A stretch of 64,000 nt of DNA from Pontibacter pamirensis. Its GTDB lineage: Bacteria; Bacteroidota; Bacteroidia; Cytophagales; Hymenobacteraceae. The DNA is taken from positions 124,001 to 188,000 of the forward strand of contig NZ_SSNI01000001.1 of NCBI RefSeq assembly GCF_010015475.1, in the 5' to 3' direction. This document shows positions 33,993-42,843 of this stretch, in pieces. The translations under genes and the position numbers were made by a program. Positions within the stretch are counted from its first letter, which is position 1. Each line of letters opens with the position of its first letter. Under the pieces are notes generated by a model, which saw nothing but the letters and a program-made list of their open reading frames with translations, had not been told where the DNA came from and searched no databases.

Positions 33993-35732
33993 TTAGGCTG
34001 TTACTTCCGTTAATTCCTTTAATAATTCGTGCTGGCTTATCTGCTCATAGCTGCCGGAGGCTACCAATTTTCCGTCCTGCAGCAGCAGCGTGCGGTCGCA
34101 AAGTTCCATCACGTCCAGGTCGTTGGATACAATAATCATTGTCCAGTTAAACTGCTCACCGGTGAGTGTACGCATTAAGCTCATCTTCTCTTTTTTGCTC
34201 ATGCCCACCCAGAAGTCATCGATGATGAGCATCTTGGGGCGCCGTACCAGGCTGCGTGCCATCACTACTTTGCGGGCAATGCTGCCCGGCAGGCGCTGGC
34301 TGCCACCCACGAGGTAAGACTGAAGCCCATCCTGCAGCCTGTGCACGAAATCGCTGAGCCCTACCATGTCTATTGCCCAAAGCACATCCTGCAGCGGCAG
34401 GTCAGTTCCCAGTGTAATATTCTCCAGGAGCGTGCCGTCAAATAACTGCTCCTTCGACATATTGTCGCCGATAAGGCTGCGCAAATTGCCAATGTGCAGG
34501 TCGCGGAGCGACACGCCACTGTAGATGATGCTTCCCTCGTATGAAGGGTACAGGCCCAGCAGCAGGCTAATGAGCGTGCTCTTGCCTGAGTTGTTGTAGC
34601 CCGCCAGGCAGATGCGCTCCGACGGCTTGATGCTAAAGCTGATGTCCTCAAGGGTTGCTCTGTGAAGGCCTGGATAGCGGTAGCGCAGGTTCTGTACCTG
34701 TATGCTCAGGCCGCCATCAAGCGAAAGTTCTTCCAAGTTGATGCCTTTTACCTCTTCAATAGGCAAGTCTGTTACATGCCCGATTTTGTCCAAGCTGGTC
34801 AGCACGTCATACACCGTGTCCAGCTTCACGATAATCTTCTCTACCGCTGTCATGATAAGGATGATGATGATTTCGGAGGCTACGAACTGGCCGATATTGA
34901 TCTCCCGCTGCACCACCAGGATACAGCCCAGCACCAGCAGGCCGCCTGTGATAAAGGTCTTGAAGCCCACAAAACTGAGGTACTGCGTCATAAGGACGTT
35001 GAAGTGCTCCTTCCTTACTTTTAGGTAGCTTCTTACATAACTATCCGTGCGCTCCATTGGCAGGTTGGTGTGCCCTACCAGTTTAAACGTGCTCAGGGAG
35101 CGGGCCAGTTCCTCTAGCCAGGCGACCAGCTTATACTTGTACTTCGACTCCCTGATACTCGTCTCCACACCCCTGTCTCCGGTTCTCCAGATAATGAAGA
35201 TGAGCACCACCACCAGTATAACCCCCAGAAAGATGAAGTAAGGGTGGTAGAGCGAGAGCAGAATCAGCCCGAATATAATCTGGATAACGGCATATGAGAA
35301 GTCCAGCAGTATTTTCGCTAACCCTTTCTGCAGCGATACCACGTCAAAAAAGCGGTTCATCAGCTCCGGTGGGTAGTATTTATCCAGGGCCTCGGCCTGC
35401 AGGCGTGGTATGCGATAAGCAAAGTCGAAGGCGTTTCTGGCAAAAATGCGCTGCTGCAGGTACTCCACCATCCATAGTTGCATCACCTGCAAACCGCCTA
35501 CGATGAGCAGAGCCAGCACAATCAGCCCGATAAGTACGACCACCGACACCGATATCTGCCCGCTGGACACAAAGCCAATAATACTCTGTATACCCAACGG
35601 CAGCGCCAAACTGATAAGTCCTGCCGCCACTGCATAAACGTAGAGGTAGATTATCTCGCGTTTCTCTATCGAAAGCAGGTTCAGGAAACGCTGCATGGGT
35701 GTTGCATGCTTTTGTTTGCTAGGGTTAGCCAT
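33993..35732 (-). CDS. ABC exporter with degenerate nucleotide-binding domain
   Basis: The start at 35732 (MANPSKQKHATPMQ) overlaps the tetR stop by eight bases, suggesting coupled translation. The 579-residue product has six membrane helices resembling type I secretion/bacteriocin exporters, but no C39 peptidase domain. Walker A is intact (GYNNSGKST, 378-386). Other ATPase motifs are abnormal: the Q-loop Gln is replaced (S426 by alignment), the signature LSGGQ reads LPGSI (481-485), the catalytic Glu after Walker B is Asp (IIDDF, D506), and the H-loop His is Asn (VSN, N537). No second ABC subunit lies in the operon. Substrate unknown. Confidence 0.92.
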   Translation of the reverse strand: MANPSKQKHATPMQRFLNLLSIEKREIIYLYVYAVAAGLISLALPLGIQSIIGFVSSGQISVSVVVLIGLIVLALLIVGGLQVMQLWMVEYLQQRIFARNAFDFAYRIPRLQAEALDKYYPPELMNRFFDVVSLQKGLAKILLDFSYAVIQIIFGLILLSLYHPYFIFLGVILVVVLIFIIWRTGDRGVETSIRESKYKYKLVAWLEELARSLSTFKLVGHTNLPMERTDSYVRSYLKVRKEHFNVLMTQYLSFVGFKTFITGGLLVLGCILVVQREINIGQFVASEIIIILIMTAVEKIIVKLDTVYDVLTSLDKIGHVTDLPIEEVKGINLEELSLDGGLSIQVQNLRYRYPGLHRATLEDISFSIKPSERICLAGYNNSGKSTLISLLLGLYPSYEGSIIYSGVSLRDLHIGNLRSLIGDNMSKEQLFDGTLLENITLGTDLPLQDVLWAIDMVGLSDFVHRLQDGLQSYLVGGSQRLPGSIARKVVMARSLVRRPKMLIIDDFWVGMSKKEKMSLMRTLTGEQFNWTMIIVSNDLDVMELCDRTLLLQDGKLVASGSYEQISQHELLKELTEVTA

Positions 35733-36438
35733 GGTTACTTTGCTTGCTTTTATACTGTATACTATCAATTGTTGAAAAGAGCAGGTGCTTCAGGAAATCT
35801 TTTGTTTCTTCTTCCGGATGCTGCGTGTCTTTTATGTCCGTTAACGACGGCAGGTGCTTGGCAAAGTACATTTGCTGGTGTGCCGCATCCATTACCGTGC
35901 TGATGAGCGCATGCGGGTAAGGGTAAGCCGGGTTTAGGTCGAGTACCATCTGCGCCAGTCGGCGGCAAAGGCGCTTTATCTCCAGAAAATAACCTTCCTT
36001 GTTTTCAGCATCCACCTCTTTGGTGTGGTATACTTTAGAAGATTCCGCCACTACAATGCGGTAAAGGATGCGCTCATCTATATAGGCTATATTCGGGTCG
36101 TCATCCTGGCCAGCTTTTGTCAGCACCTCCAGGGCTCTGCACAGGCGCTTGCGAGGGTCGGATATGTTGTGTGTCTGGAACATAACTGTATAGTCTACCC
36201 AGGCCCAGTACCACGACACGAGGTATACCAGCAGCTTGTGCTTGTTTTCGAAGTAGCGGTAAATGGAGGCCTCTGTAGAGCCAATCTCTGCTCCCAGTTT
36301 TTTAAAGGTAAACTGCTCAAAACCCAGCGCATTAATAAGCCTAATGCTCTCTGAAATAATTTTTTTGCCCAATTCAGTGCTTTCCGGCTCCCGCAGATAG
36401 CATTTGTGATCCAGGCTGATATGTATGCTAGTGGCCAT
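35725..36438 (-). CDS. TetR/AcrR-family regulator
   Basis: The 237-residue product has an N-terminal TetR helix-turn-helix at ~residues 22-70 (ALGFEQFTFKKLGAEIGSTE, ASIYRYFENKHKLLVYL) and a long helical ligand-binding part. It is the first gene of the export operon and overlaps the ABC start. By analogy with other TetR-efflux units it probably represses its own operon and releases it when a ligand binds, but no operator palindrome is obvious at 36439-36658. The divergent neighbour is the flavodiiron-like protein. Confidence 0.92.
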   Translation of the reverse strand: MATSIHISLDHKCYLREPESTELGKKIISESIRLINALGFEQFTFKKLGAEIGSTEASIYRYFENKHKLLVYLVSWYWAWVDYTVMFQTHNISDPRKRLCRALEVLTKAGQDDDPNIAYIDERILYRIVVAESSKVYHTKEVDAENKEGYFLEIKRLCRRLAQMVLDLNPAYPYPHALISTVMDAAHQQMYFAKHLPSLTDIKDTQHPEEETKDFLKHLLFSTIDSIQYKSKQSNHG

Positions 36439-36490
36439 TTTCGTTGTTTATGCCTTTCATTTTTTACACTCTGTAACCATTAAGTTGCTG

Positions 36491-36498
36491 CAAAGTTA
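36491..36498 (-). promoter_or_regulatory. Putative -7 promoter element of the tetR operon
   Basis: On the minus strand TAACTTTG fits TAnnTTTG exactly and lies 52 bases before the tetR start. A -33 element is not clear. Confidence 0.45.
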
Positions 36499-36658
36499 TT
36501 AAACTTTTATTTATAATAGCATTACTATCATAAAAGTTTCTGTAACTATTATTTATTTGTCTGCATCAGTGGATTTTTTTGAAAGGTTAATCGTATATGT
36601 ATAGAATGCATTTGATATTGTTTTTGCTTATTTCCAGTGTATCCTTAAACTAATAGCC

Positions 36659-37402
36659 ATGACAACAATCGATGAAATTGCCCCAGACCTCTATCGAATC
36701 AGCCTGTATGTGCCCGATTACGATATGCAGTTCAACCACTTCCTGGTAAAGGATGACGAGCCGATGCTCTATCACACCGGCATGCGAAGTATGTTTCCGA
36801 TGCTGAAGGAGGCCGTGGCAAAGCTCATTTCCCCGGAAGAGCTTCGTTGGATTGGCTTCAGCCATTTTGAGGTAGATGAATGCGGTTCTCTGAACGACTG
36901 GTTGGGCATTGCGCCTCATGCCCAGGCTGTTTGCAGCGAGGTAGGGGTTATGGTGAACATGAGCGATTTCGCTATAAGGCCGGCCAGAGGGCTAACCAGG
37001 GCAGATGTGCTGCAGACAGGCAAGTATAGCTATCGTTTTATACCTACACCCCACCTGCCACATGGCTGGGATGCAGGCGTATTGTTTGAAGAAAAGAATA
37101 AGACGTTGCTTTGCTCCGACCTTTTCCATCATAATGGGAACTGTGCGCCTATCACTACATCAGACATCATAGAGAAGGTAAAGGCTGCGCTTCGGAATAT
37201 GCAGCAATCCCCACTAAACGATTATATGCCTTACACCCACAAAACCGCGGGTATGCTGCAGGAACTGGCAGCCCTAAACCCTCAGACGCTGGCTACCATG
37301 CACGGTTCCTCTTACTATGGCGACTGCGCGCAGGCGCTGCATGACCTGAACATTGTAATGAAAGAGGAGTTGGGTGAAGATAAACTGATGCTGGAAGTAT
37401 AA
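36659..37402 (+). CDS. Stand-alone flavodiiron-like metallo-beta-lactamase protein
   Basis: The 247-residue product has the metallo-beta-lactamase fold with the oxygen-binding di-iron (ODP) ligand pattern. H69, E71 and D73 lie in SHFEVDECGSL, then H135, D154 (LCSDLF) and H215 (MHGSSY) follow at the spacings of flavodiiron proteins. E71 in place of the usual second His is the diagnostic change. The flavodoxin domain of true flavodiiron proteins is missing, so electrons must come from another carrier if it reduces O2 or NO. It is divergent from the TetR export operon. Known ODP proteins act as O2/NO reductases or sensors; which applies here is open. Confidence 0.88.
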   Translation: MTTIDEIAPDLYRISLYVPDYDMQFNHFLVKDDEPMLYHTGMRSMFPMLKEAVAKLISPEELRWIGFSHFEVDECGSLNDWLGIAPHAQAVCSEVGVMVNMSDFAIRPARGLTRADVLQTGKYSYRFIPTPHLPHGWDAGVLFEEKNKTLLCSDLFHHNGNCAPITTSDIIEKVKAALRNMQQSPLNDYMPYTHKTAGMLQELAALNPQTLATMHGSSYYGDCAQALHDLNIVMKEELGEDKLMLEV

Positions 37403-37516
37403 ACCAGTTGCAGTCTCAAACAGGAATTTTAATTGAGCAGACTGTTAAATTTGCCCGGGTAAAGCAGGGCAAAACGTGAAAGGAGTGCTTAGGCTGTAGA
37501 TGCCAAAAAGATAAGC

Positions 37517-37524
37517 TACCTTTG
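37517..37524 (+). promoter_or_regulatory. Putative -7 promoter element of the helicase gene
   Basis: TACCTTTG fits TAnnTTTG exactly, 50 bases before the helicase ATG. No clear -33 element. Confidence 0.45.
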
Positions 37525-37574
37525 CAGGCCGCTTTTGCCGTATTTATAGGCAGTAGCCATTAAATTACATCCCT

Positions 37575-38840
37575 ATGAAGTTCGAAGACTACCGCATCTC
37601 TGATGAAATAAAGAAAAGCTTAAGCAAGCTTAATTTCACGAAGCCCACTGACATACAGTATAAAGCCATACCGCCCATTATGAAAGGGGAAGACGTGTTG
37701 GCTATTGCCCAGACAGGTACGGGCAAGACGGCGGCTTTTGCTATTCCGGTACTCGACAGGTTGCAGTTCAGTAAGAACAGGAAGCGTGGCGACGGCATTA
37801 AATGCGTAGTGATGGTGCCTACGCGGGAACTGGCGATTCAGATAACAGAGGTATTTAATGAAATTGGCCGCGGCACCCGTGTAAATACTTTCAGCGTGTT
37901 CGGTGGTGTGGAGCAGGGGCCGCAGATTGCGAAACTGGAGGCAGGCATTGATATATTGGTGGCCACGCCGGGCCGCTTGTTCGACCTCGTAAGCCAGGGG
38001 TATATACAGTTGCACCGTGTGGAGGTGCTCGTGCTCGACGAGGCAGACCACATGCTGGACCTGGGTTTTATACACGACATCCGGCAGCTGATTACCAAAC
38101 TGCCGGGCAAGCGCCAGACGCTGTTCTTCTCGGCCACCATCAACGAAAAGATAAAAGAGCTGGCTTATTCGCTGGTGAACAAGCCGGTGCGCATCCAGGT
38201 ATCGCCAAAGGACCCGGTAGCGAAGAACGTGGACCACTCGGTGATGTACGTAGACATGGACGACAAACGCTTTTTTCTGGAGCGCGTGGTAAAGGAAAAC
38301 CCGGATAAGAAGATTTTGGTGTTTGTGCGAACCAAAGTGCGTGCCGAGCGGGTGATGAAAGCCATGGAGCGCGTGGAAATTGAGAGCATGACCATTCACG
38401 GTGATAAAGATCAGAAAGACCGACTCGACGCCATGAAGAAGTTCCGCAAGGGCGATACTAAACTGCTTATTGCTACTGATGTGAGCGCACGCGGCATCGA
38501 TATTCCGAATGTAGACTATGTCGTAAACTATGACCTGCCAGAGCAACCTGAGAACTACGTGCACCGGGTGGGCCGCACAGGCCGTGGCACAGCCAAAGGC
38601 ATTGCCGTTACGTTCTGCAGCCCTGAAGAGAAGCCGATTCTGGACGAGATACAGTCTTACCTGACGAAAGACATCAAAGTGCTGGAAGTAGACAAGGAAG
38701 ACTACGAAGCCACCATCGACTTCAGCGCCGAAGCTAAATACGACTGGAGGGCGCTGTTAAAGGAGGCGGAGGAAACCGATGAAAAAGTAAAAGCCGCCAA
38801 AGCCAAAAAAGCGAAAGCCAAAGCGAAGAAAAAGAAGTAG
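37575..38840 (+). CDS. DEAD-box RNA helicase (RhlE-like)
   Basis: The 421-residue product has all core motifs in order: Q-motif region (FTKPTDIQYKAIPPIM), Walker A AQTGTGKT near residue 45, PTRELA, DEAD box in VLDEADHMLD near residue 157, FFSAT, and the C-terminal IATDVSARGIDIPNVDYV and HRVGRTGRG. It unwinds short RNA duplexes using ATP in ribosome assembly or RNA turnover. The Lys-rich tail (KAKKAKAKAKKKK) is a common nonspecific RNA-binding extension. It stands alone with its own terminator. Confidence 0.95.
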   Translation: MKFEDYRISDEIKKSLSKLNFTKPTDIQYKAIPPIMKGEDVLAIAQTGTGKTAAFAIPVLDRLQFSKNRKRGDGIKCVVMVPTRELAIQITEVFNEIGRGTRVNTFSVFGGVEQGPQIAKLEAGIDILVATPGRLFDLVSQGYIQLHRVEVLVLDEADHMLDLGFIHDIRQLITKLPGKRQTLFFSATINEKIKELAYSLVNKPVRIQVSPKDPVAKNVDHSVMYVDMDDKRFFLERVVKENPDKKILVFVRTKVRAERVMKAMERVEIESMTIHGDKDQKDRLDAMKKFRKGDTKLLIATDVSARGIDIPNVDYVVNYDLPEQPENYVHRVGRTGRGTAKGIAVTFCSPEEKPILDEIQSYLTKDIKVLEVDKEDYEATIDFSAEAKYDWRALLKEAEETDEKVKAAKAKKAKAKAKKKK

Positions 38841-38864
38841 GTTGTTTTATAATATTATTGAAAA

Positions 38865-38905
38865 GGCCGGTACAGACATGAAATCTGTACCAGCCTTCAC
38901 TTTTT
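38865..38905 (+). terminator. Terminator of the helicase gene
   Basis: The arms at 38865-38876 and 38884-38895 pair over 12 positions with one mismatch and are followed by a T-run at 38901-38905. Confidence 0.75.
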
Positions 38906-39192
38906 AAGATGTTTGTTAGAAGTGTGCAAATAACCGGTGTATCATTGTGAACAGGGTTAAAAATGCCAGCTAATAAACTCTTTTTCCAGGTAATTCTGAG
39001 CTTGGTAAGCTTCTCTTATTCACTTCATTCTATACGGTTATTCATGCAGCAGATTTAAGCCATATGTTAAAATTCTTAGGAACACTTTCTGTAGCACTAT
39101 TTATGAAAAATTCCGTATAATATATTATAAATCAATAAATTAACTTGTGCCTGAAAACTTCTGGCATTTAATTAAAGAAAGGAGTGTGTGTG
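38906..39192. other. AT-rich intergenic region upstream of a small gene
   Basis: No coding frame or RNA gene is recognised. The final part holds the Shine-Dalgarno sequence AGAAAGGAG of the small gene at 39193. The promoter of that gene must lie here but is not obvious. Confidence 0.45.
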
Positions 39193-39423
39193 ATGAGAAG
39201 ACCTAGAAGAAATAATAGTCCAGGATGGATTTCCGACACATGGAATTACAGCCAAAGATCAGTGGATGATAGCTTTGGCTTCACCAGAGGGTTTACTGAT
39301 GCTATCAATCAGGAGATGCTGGATGAAGAGAGGCTGGAAGAGAAACATAGAAAGGAAAAGGAGCAAGGGGAGGAGCAAATATATCCAAGTTGCAGCATTA
39401 CCGATAAACCTGATACCCCATGA
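39193..39423 (+). CDS. Small hypothetical protein
   Basis: The 76-residue product is very hydrophilic, with a basic start (MRRPRRNNSPGW) and a Glu/Lys-rich segment (ERLEEKHRKEKEQGEEQ). A strong Shine-Dalgarno sequence, AAAGGAG, ends nine bases before the ATG. This is unusual for the phylum, supports translation, and fixes the ATG at 39193 over a GTG at 39184. No family is recognised. A terminator hairpin follows at 39503-39542, so it is a complete single-gene unit. Confidence 0.6.
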   Translation: MRRPRRNNSPGWISDTWNYSQRSVDDSFGFTRGFTDAINQEMLDEERLEEKHRKEKEQGEEQIYPSCSITDKPDTP

Positions 39424-39502
39424 TGCTTTGCCTCAAACAGAAGTGATTACCATTTAACAATTTGCTTAAAAGTTAAAGAGAAGCAATTGTGTTTCTCCTG
39501 CA

Positions 39503-39542
39503 AACAGCGGCCACATTCATACTGAATGAAGTGGCCGCTGTT
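39503..39542 (+). terminator. Terminator after small gene
   Basis: AACAGCGGCCAC and GTGGCCGCTGTT pair perfectly over 12 bases; an inner TTCAT/ATGAA extends the stem. The T-run is weak. Confidence 0.7.
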
Positions 39543-39698
39543 GCTATAATACGGAAGTCAATACTCCCTTCTGCGCAGGCCGTACTTTAAAGCAGCGCCA
39601 TGTAGCTCATTTGCCCTTTATTTGTGTAGCCCCTAAAAATCTAACCTTTCTTTGTAAAAAAGACGTTATTGTGCTTTAACCTGACGCTGCACCTGCTT

Positions 39699-40601
39699 AT
39701 GATGGAATTGTTCCCACAAAACACAACTGCCGAACTGGTACTGGACGCCAAAGCCAAATTAGGCGAAGGTGCCATCTGGCACCCCACTGAAAAGAAACTG
39801 TACTGGGTGGATATAGAAGCAGCGGAACTGCATATCTATGATCCCGCTACCAACAAAGACATGCAGTTTCCTGCAGGCGGCAAGGTAGGTACGGTTGTGC
39901 CTATCGAAGGAGGAGGCGTTTTACTGGCCGTCCAAAACAGCATTTACAGTATGGATACTAAAACAGGAGAACTTACCTTGGTCACAAAGCCACTAGAGGA
40001 TCCGCTTGTGCGCTTCAACGATGGGAAAACAGACCCTTCCGGCAGGTTCTGGGTAGGAACCATGGCCTACGATGTAAAGGAAGGAGCCGCAGCCTTGTAC
40101 CGAATGGACAAAGACAAAAGCTTTCATCGGGTAGTGGATAATGTCACTATATCCAACGGCATTATGTGGTCAGCAGATAAAAGAACAATGTATTACATAG
40201 ATACTCCAACCCTGACGGTGCAGGCTTTTGACTATGATGATGAAACCGGGGAAATCAGCAAGGGCAGGGTTGTGATTCGTATCCCTGCATCTTTAAATGG
40301 CTCGCCCGACGGTATGACCATAGACGCTGAAGGTAAGCTTTGGATTGCCCTCTGGGGAGGTAGCGCAGTCATACGCTGCGATCCTGCTACCGGCGAAATA
40401 ATGCAGCGCGTGGATGTGCCTGCCCTGCACACAACCTCCGTCGCCTTTGGCGGGGAGAACCTTGACATCCTTTATATTACTACTGTAAGGGAATGGCTAA
40501 CGCCGGAGCAATTAGAGAAATACCCCGGGAGCGGGGGATTGTTCGCTATAAAACCTGGCGTACAGGGTGTGCCGGCAGAGTTCTACAGAGGGCAATTGTA
40601 G
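39699..40601 (+). CDS. SMP-30/gluconolactonase-like protein
   Basis: The 300-residue product is a six-bladed beta-propeller of the SMP-30/LRE family. These bind one divalent metal and often hydrolyse sugar lactones. Metal-site signatures are LGEGAIWHPTEKKLYW near the start (Glu), NDGKTDPSGRFWVGTM (Asn), NGIMWSADKRTMYYIDTP (Asn) and NGSPDGMTID (Asp). The start is the ATG at 39699 or the next one at 39702. The open frame reaches a TTG further up that is unlikely to be used. There is no signal peptide, so it acts in the cytosol. The neighbours give no pathway. Confidence 0.92.
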   Translation: MMELFPQNTTAELVLDAKAKLGEGAIWHPTEKKLYWVDIEAAELHIYDPATNKDMQFPAGGKVGTVVPIEGGGVLLAVQNSIYSMDTKTGELTLVTKPLEDPLVRFNDGKTDPSGRFWVGTMAYDVKEGAAALYRMDKDKSFHRVVDNVTISNGIMWSADKRTMYYIDTPTLTVQAFDYDDETGEISKGRVVIRIPASLNGSPDGMTIDAEGKLWIALWGGSAVIRCDPATGEIMQRVDVPALHTTSVAFGGENLDILYITTVREWLTPEQLEKYPGSGGLFAIKPGVQGVPAEFYRGQL

Positions 40602-40788
40602 TGGAGAATTTGAACTCTTCTTGTTGCTGTTAGTTTAGATATATAATTATACTAATATTGTCAGTTTTGCTTAAGGTGTTGCTTTATCAGGGGTTTTGAA
40701 GAGCAATGAAATAAGTGATTATATAAATTTTCAAATATAATCGACCTTAAATTAGGATGCTATATATAGAGCCATTTATATTGGCATC

Positions 40789-41613
40789 ATGAAAATAAAA
40801 TTAGCAGGAAAGATAGTAGCAGGGGTGTTTTGCATGCTGTGTTGTGGGTTTAAAGCTCACGCTCAGTCTTCTCAACAAGCAGGAGCAGAATTTGATAATT
40901 TGAATGTGAAGTTGTTTGGTCAGGGCGGCGGGTTAGACAATGAGAATGCCGGCACAAGGGACAGGCAGAAGCTCTTCAAGTTGCATCGTGTCTATACATA
41001 CAAGGTCTTATTTCTTGATGGGGTTGAGAGAGAAATTACAGGGCGTATAAAATATGCAAAGCACAGCGGCAGCTATACACTAGCCTCTAAAGGCGAAGAG
41101 ATAAAAGCGTCTGACACGCAATATATTTACAGGGTTGATGAAGCCTCTGGAGACACTATCGTCGGAACCTCCTACAATGACCTGTGGCTTTTCCCGGTAA
41201 TAAGCGGCAAAATTAATGGCTACAGCACCTACGCTGAGAATAGTGCAGGTTATGCTACCCACATCAGCCAGACGGGCAGTAAGAAGCTGCAGTCCCTTGA
41301 TTCTGGTAATAAGCAGGCTCGTGCGCAAACAGTGAATATGTTGACAGAGATGATTACAGGGAATGAGGCGGCGGAGGAACTTATGCGGGAGCATTTGCAT
41401 AAGGCAAAAAGAAAATCGCTTATTAAAAATATTGCTTTAGGCGGTGTTGGTTTTTCAGTACTTGGTATTGCTGCGGCTCCGTTTGCTACTGCATTTGTAG
41501 TGGGAGTGCCTGTTAGTGTTGGTGCTGGGCTGGCAACAGCGTCAGTAAATACAGTCGATTTACTTGAAGTGATTCAGGTTTACAACAGTACAAACGCAAT
41601 TGCCTTCTTCTAA
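40789..41613 (+). CDS. Exported protein of unknown function
   Basis: The 274-residue product has a signal peptide (IVAGVFCMLCCGFKAHAQ). The central part is beta-rich (YTYKVLFLDGVEREITGRIK, then DTQYIYRVDEASGDTI). Near residues 205-255 a basic helix (HLHKAKRKSLIKN) leads into Gly/Ala/Val-rich hydrophobic stretches (ALGGVGFSVLGIAAAPFATA, FVVGVPVSVGAGLATAS) that look like one hairpin of membrane helices. Base composition is AT-rich. No family is recognised. The context, between SMP-30 and a small membrane protein, is not informative. Confidence 0.72.
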   Translation: MKIKLAGKIVAGVFCMLCCGFKAHAQSSQQAGAEFDNLNVKLFGQGGGLDNENAGTRDRQKLFKLHRVYTYKVLFLDGVEREITGRIKYAKHSGSYTLASKGEEIKASDTQYIYRVDEASGDTIVGTSYNDLWLFPVISGKINGYSTYAENSAGYATHISQTGSKKLQSLDSGNKQARAQTVNMLTEMITGNEAAEELMREHLHKAKRKSLIKNIALGGVGFSVLGIAAAPFATAFVVGVPVSVGAGLATASVNTVDLLEVIQVYNSTNAIAFF

Positions 41614-41669
41614 ACAATCAACTCACACCTGTTATAGGAGATGCTTATGGCAGGTGTGGGTATAGTATC

Positions 41670-42146
41670 TTACACCTTCGGCTTTACCTTATCCTGCAGA
41701 CTTTCTATCCAGAAAATTAAGAACAGCGCCAGCAGATTAATGCCGATGAACTTTTGCCCGGTGTCGGTGCCAAAGTCAAACTGGAAAGAGGAAAGGGCCA
41801 GGCGAAATTTAAAGGTCCAGGAGCCAACCATGTCGAATCCAAAGCCCACGCGCAGTCCGGCCACATATTGAAAGCCATAGGCGCCAAATGCAAAGTATAC
41901 TACCTGCAGCACCTGGTTCACCAGCGAGAGCCTGAGGCCACGCTGTGGGTTGCGGAACAGTTGGGAGCCGCAGATAATAGAGAATACAAAAAGCGCCGCT
42001 GCTAAAAGAGAAGCTCGCAGCACTTGCTGCGTTAGAATTGTATCGCCCTGCAGCATGACCACAACAGTGAAAGCGATGCCTAAGCTGCCCCCAATAGTCT
42101 GGTAAATGGCCAGTCCCCTGAGTTGATTCCCGATTTTATTTGTCAA
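41670..42146 (-). CDS. Small membrane protein of unknown function
   Basis: The 158-residue product has about four hydrophobic segments (IYQTIGGSLGIAFTVVVML, ASLLAAALFVFSIICGSQLF, VVYFAFGAYGFQYVAGL, FIGINLLALFLIFWIESL). It has no signal peptide and no motif I recognise. Inner-membrane location is likely. It faces the exported protein gene convergently across a 56-base gap with a short imperfect hairpin. Confidence 0.78.
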   Translation of the reverse strand: MTNKIGNQLRGLAIYQTIGGSLGIAFTVVVMLQGDTILTQQVLRASLLAAALFVFSIICGSQLFRNPQRGLRLSLVNQVLQVVYFAFGAYGFQYVAGLRVGFGFDMVGSWTFKFRLALSSFQFDFGTDTGQKFIGINLLALFLIFWIESLQDKVKPKV

Positions 42147-42242
42147 AATATCGAATGCCTGATGTCAGCACTTGTTGTCAGGACAAGTGTGTGGCAAAGG
42201 TAAGTAAAAATTAAGGCAGGCTTGGCAGATGCCGTAGAGTTA

Positions 42243-42773
42243 CTATTTCCCCAGCTTCACCTGCACAAAGCCATTGTCGTAGCTTTTGCTGCTGTGTACT
42301 TTTAGCTTCGTCTCCTGTGCTCCGGGTGCAAAAAGCGGTATGCCCTCGCCTAGTACCCTTGGAACGTAAGTGAGGATGATTTCGTCAATGAGGTTGTGGT
42401 TGAGCAGGAGCGTGTTCAACTGTCCGCCGCCAATGAGCCAGATGTCCTTGCCTGGCTTTTGCTTCAGCTTCTGTATATATTCAGCTGCATCAGTACTTAT
42501 ATACTTTACATGCTCCGTGTCTGTATGCCCGGAAGAACGGCTGAAGACGTAGTTTGCTTTGTCGGGGTATGGGAAAGGCATATCGAAGCCAAGAACAACC
42601 TTGTAGGTGCTGTGCCCCATGAGCGTGGTGTCAATAGTCTGCAGAAATTCGCTGTAGCCGAAATCTTCTCCTTTTATAGTATAAATCTCGTCGTGCAGCC
42701 ACGCTGTGCTGCCGTCGGGGCGGGCAATATAACCGTCCAGGCTGGCGGCGATGTAAAGTACAGTCTTTCTCAT
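42243..42773 (-). CDS. DHFR/RibD-like reductase family protein
   Basis: The 176-residue product matches the RibD C-terminal/dihydrofolate reductase-like family. It opens with VLYIAASLDGYIARPDGSTA. It has the NADPH-binding region DIWLIGGGQLNTLLLNHNLI near residues 110-130 and ends with IPLFAPGAQETKL. It is probably an NADPH-dependent reductase. It is not the folate-pathway FolA, as the substrate-site pattern differs and the family is usually of undefined substrate. Single gene, no partner nearby. Confidence 0.88.
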   Translation of the reverse strand: MRKTVLYIAASLDGYIARPDGSTAWLHDEIYTIKGEDFGYSEFLQTIDTTLMGHSTYKVVLGFDMPFPYPDKANYVFSRSSGHTDTEHVKYISTDAAEYIQKLKQKPGKDIWLIGGGQLNTLLLNHNLIDEIILTYVPRVLGEGIPLFAPGAQETKLKVHSSKSYDNGFVQVKLGK

Positions 42774-42843
42774 AAAATTAGCAGCTGCAATTTTACTTTG
42801 CTTTTGTCTCCCGTTAAGATTATACGTTGCTTTCCGTAAGTTA

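Noticed and set aside
33993..35732. Bacteriocin-type exporter with leader peptidase
   Set aside because: There is no C39 peptidase domain at the N-terminus and no small double-glycine precursor gene was seen near the operon.
37620..38564. 314-residue open frame on the minus strand
   Set aside because: It is antisense to the DEAD-box helicase and His/Val-rich in the way shadow frames are. No family is matched.
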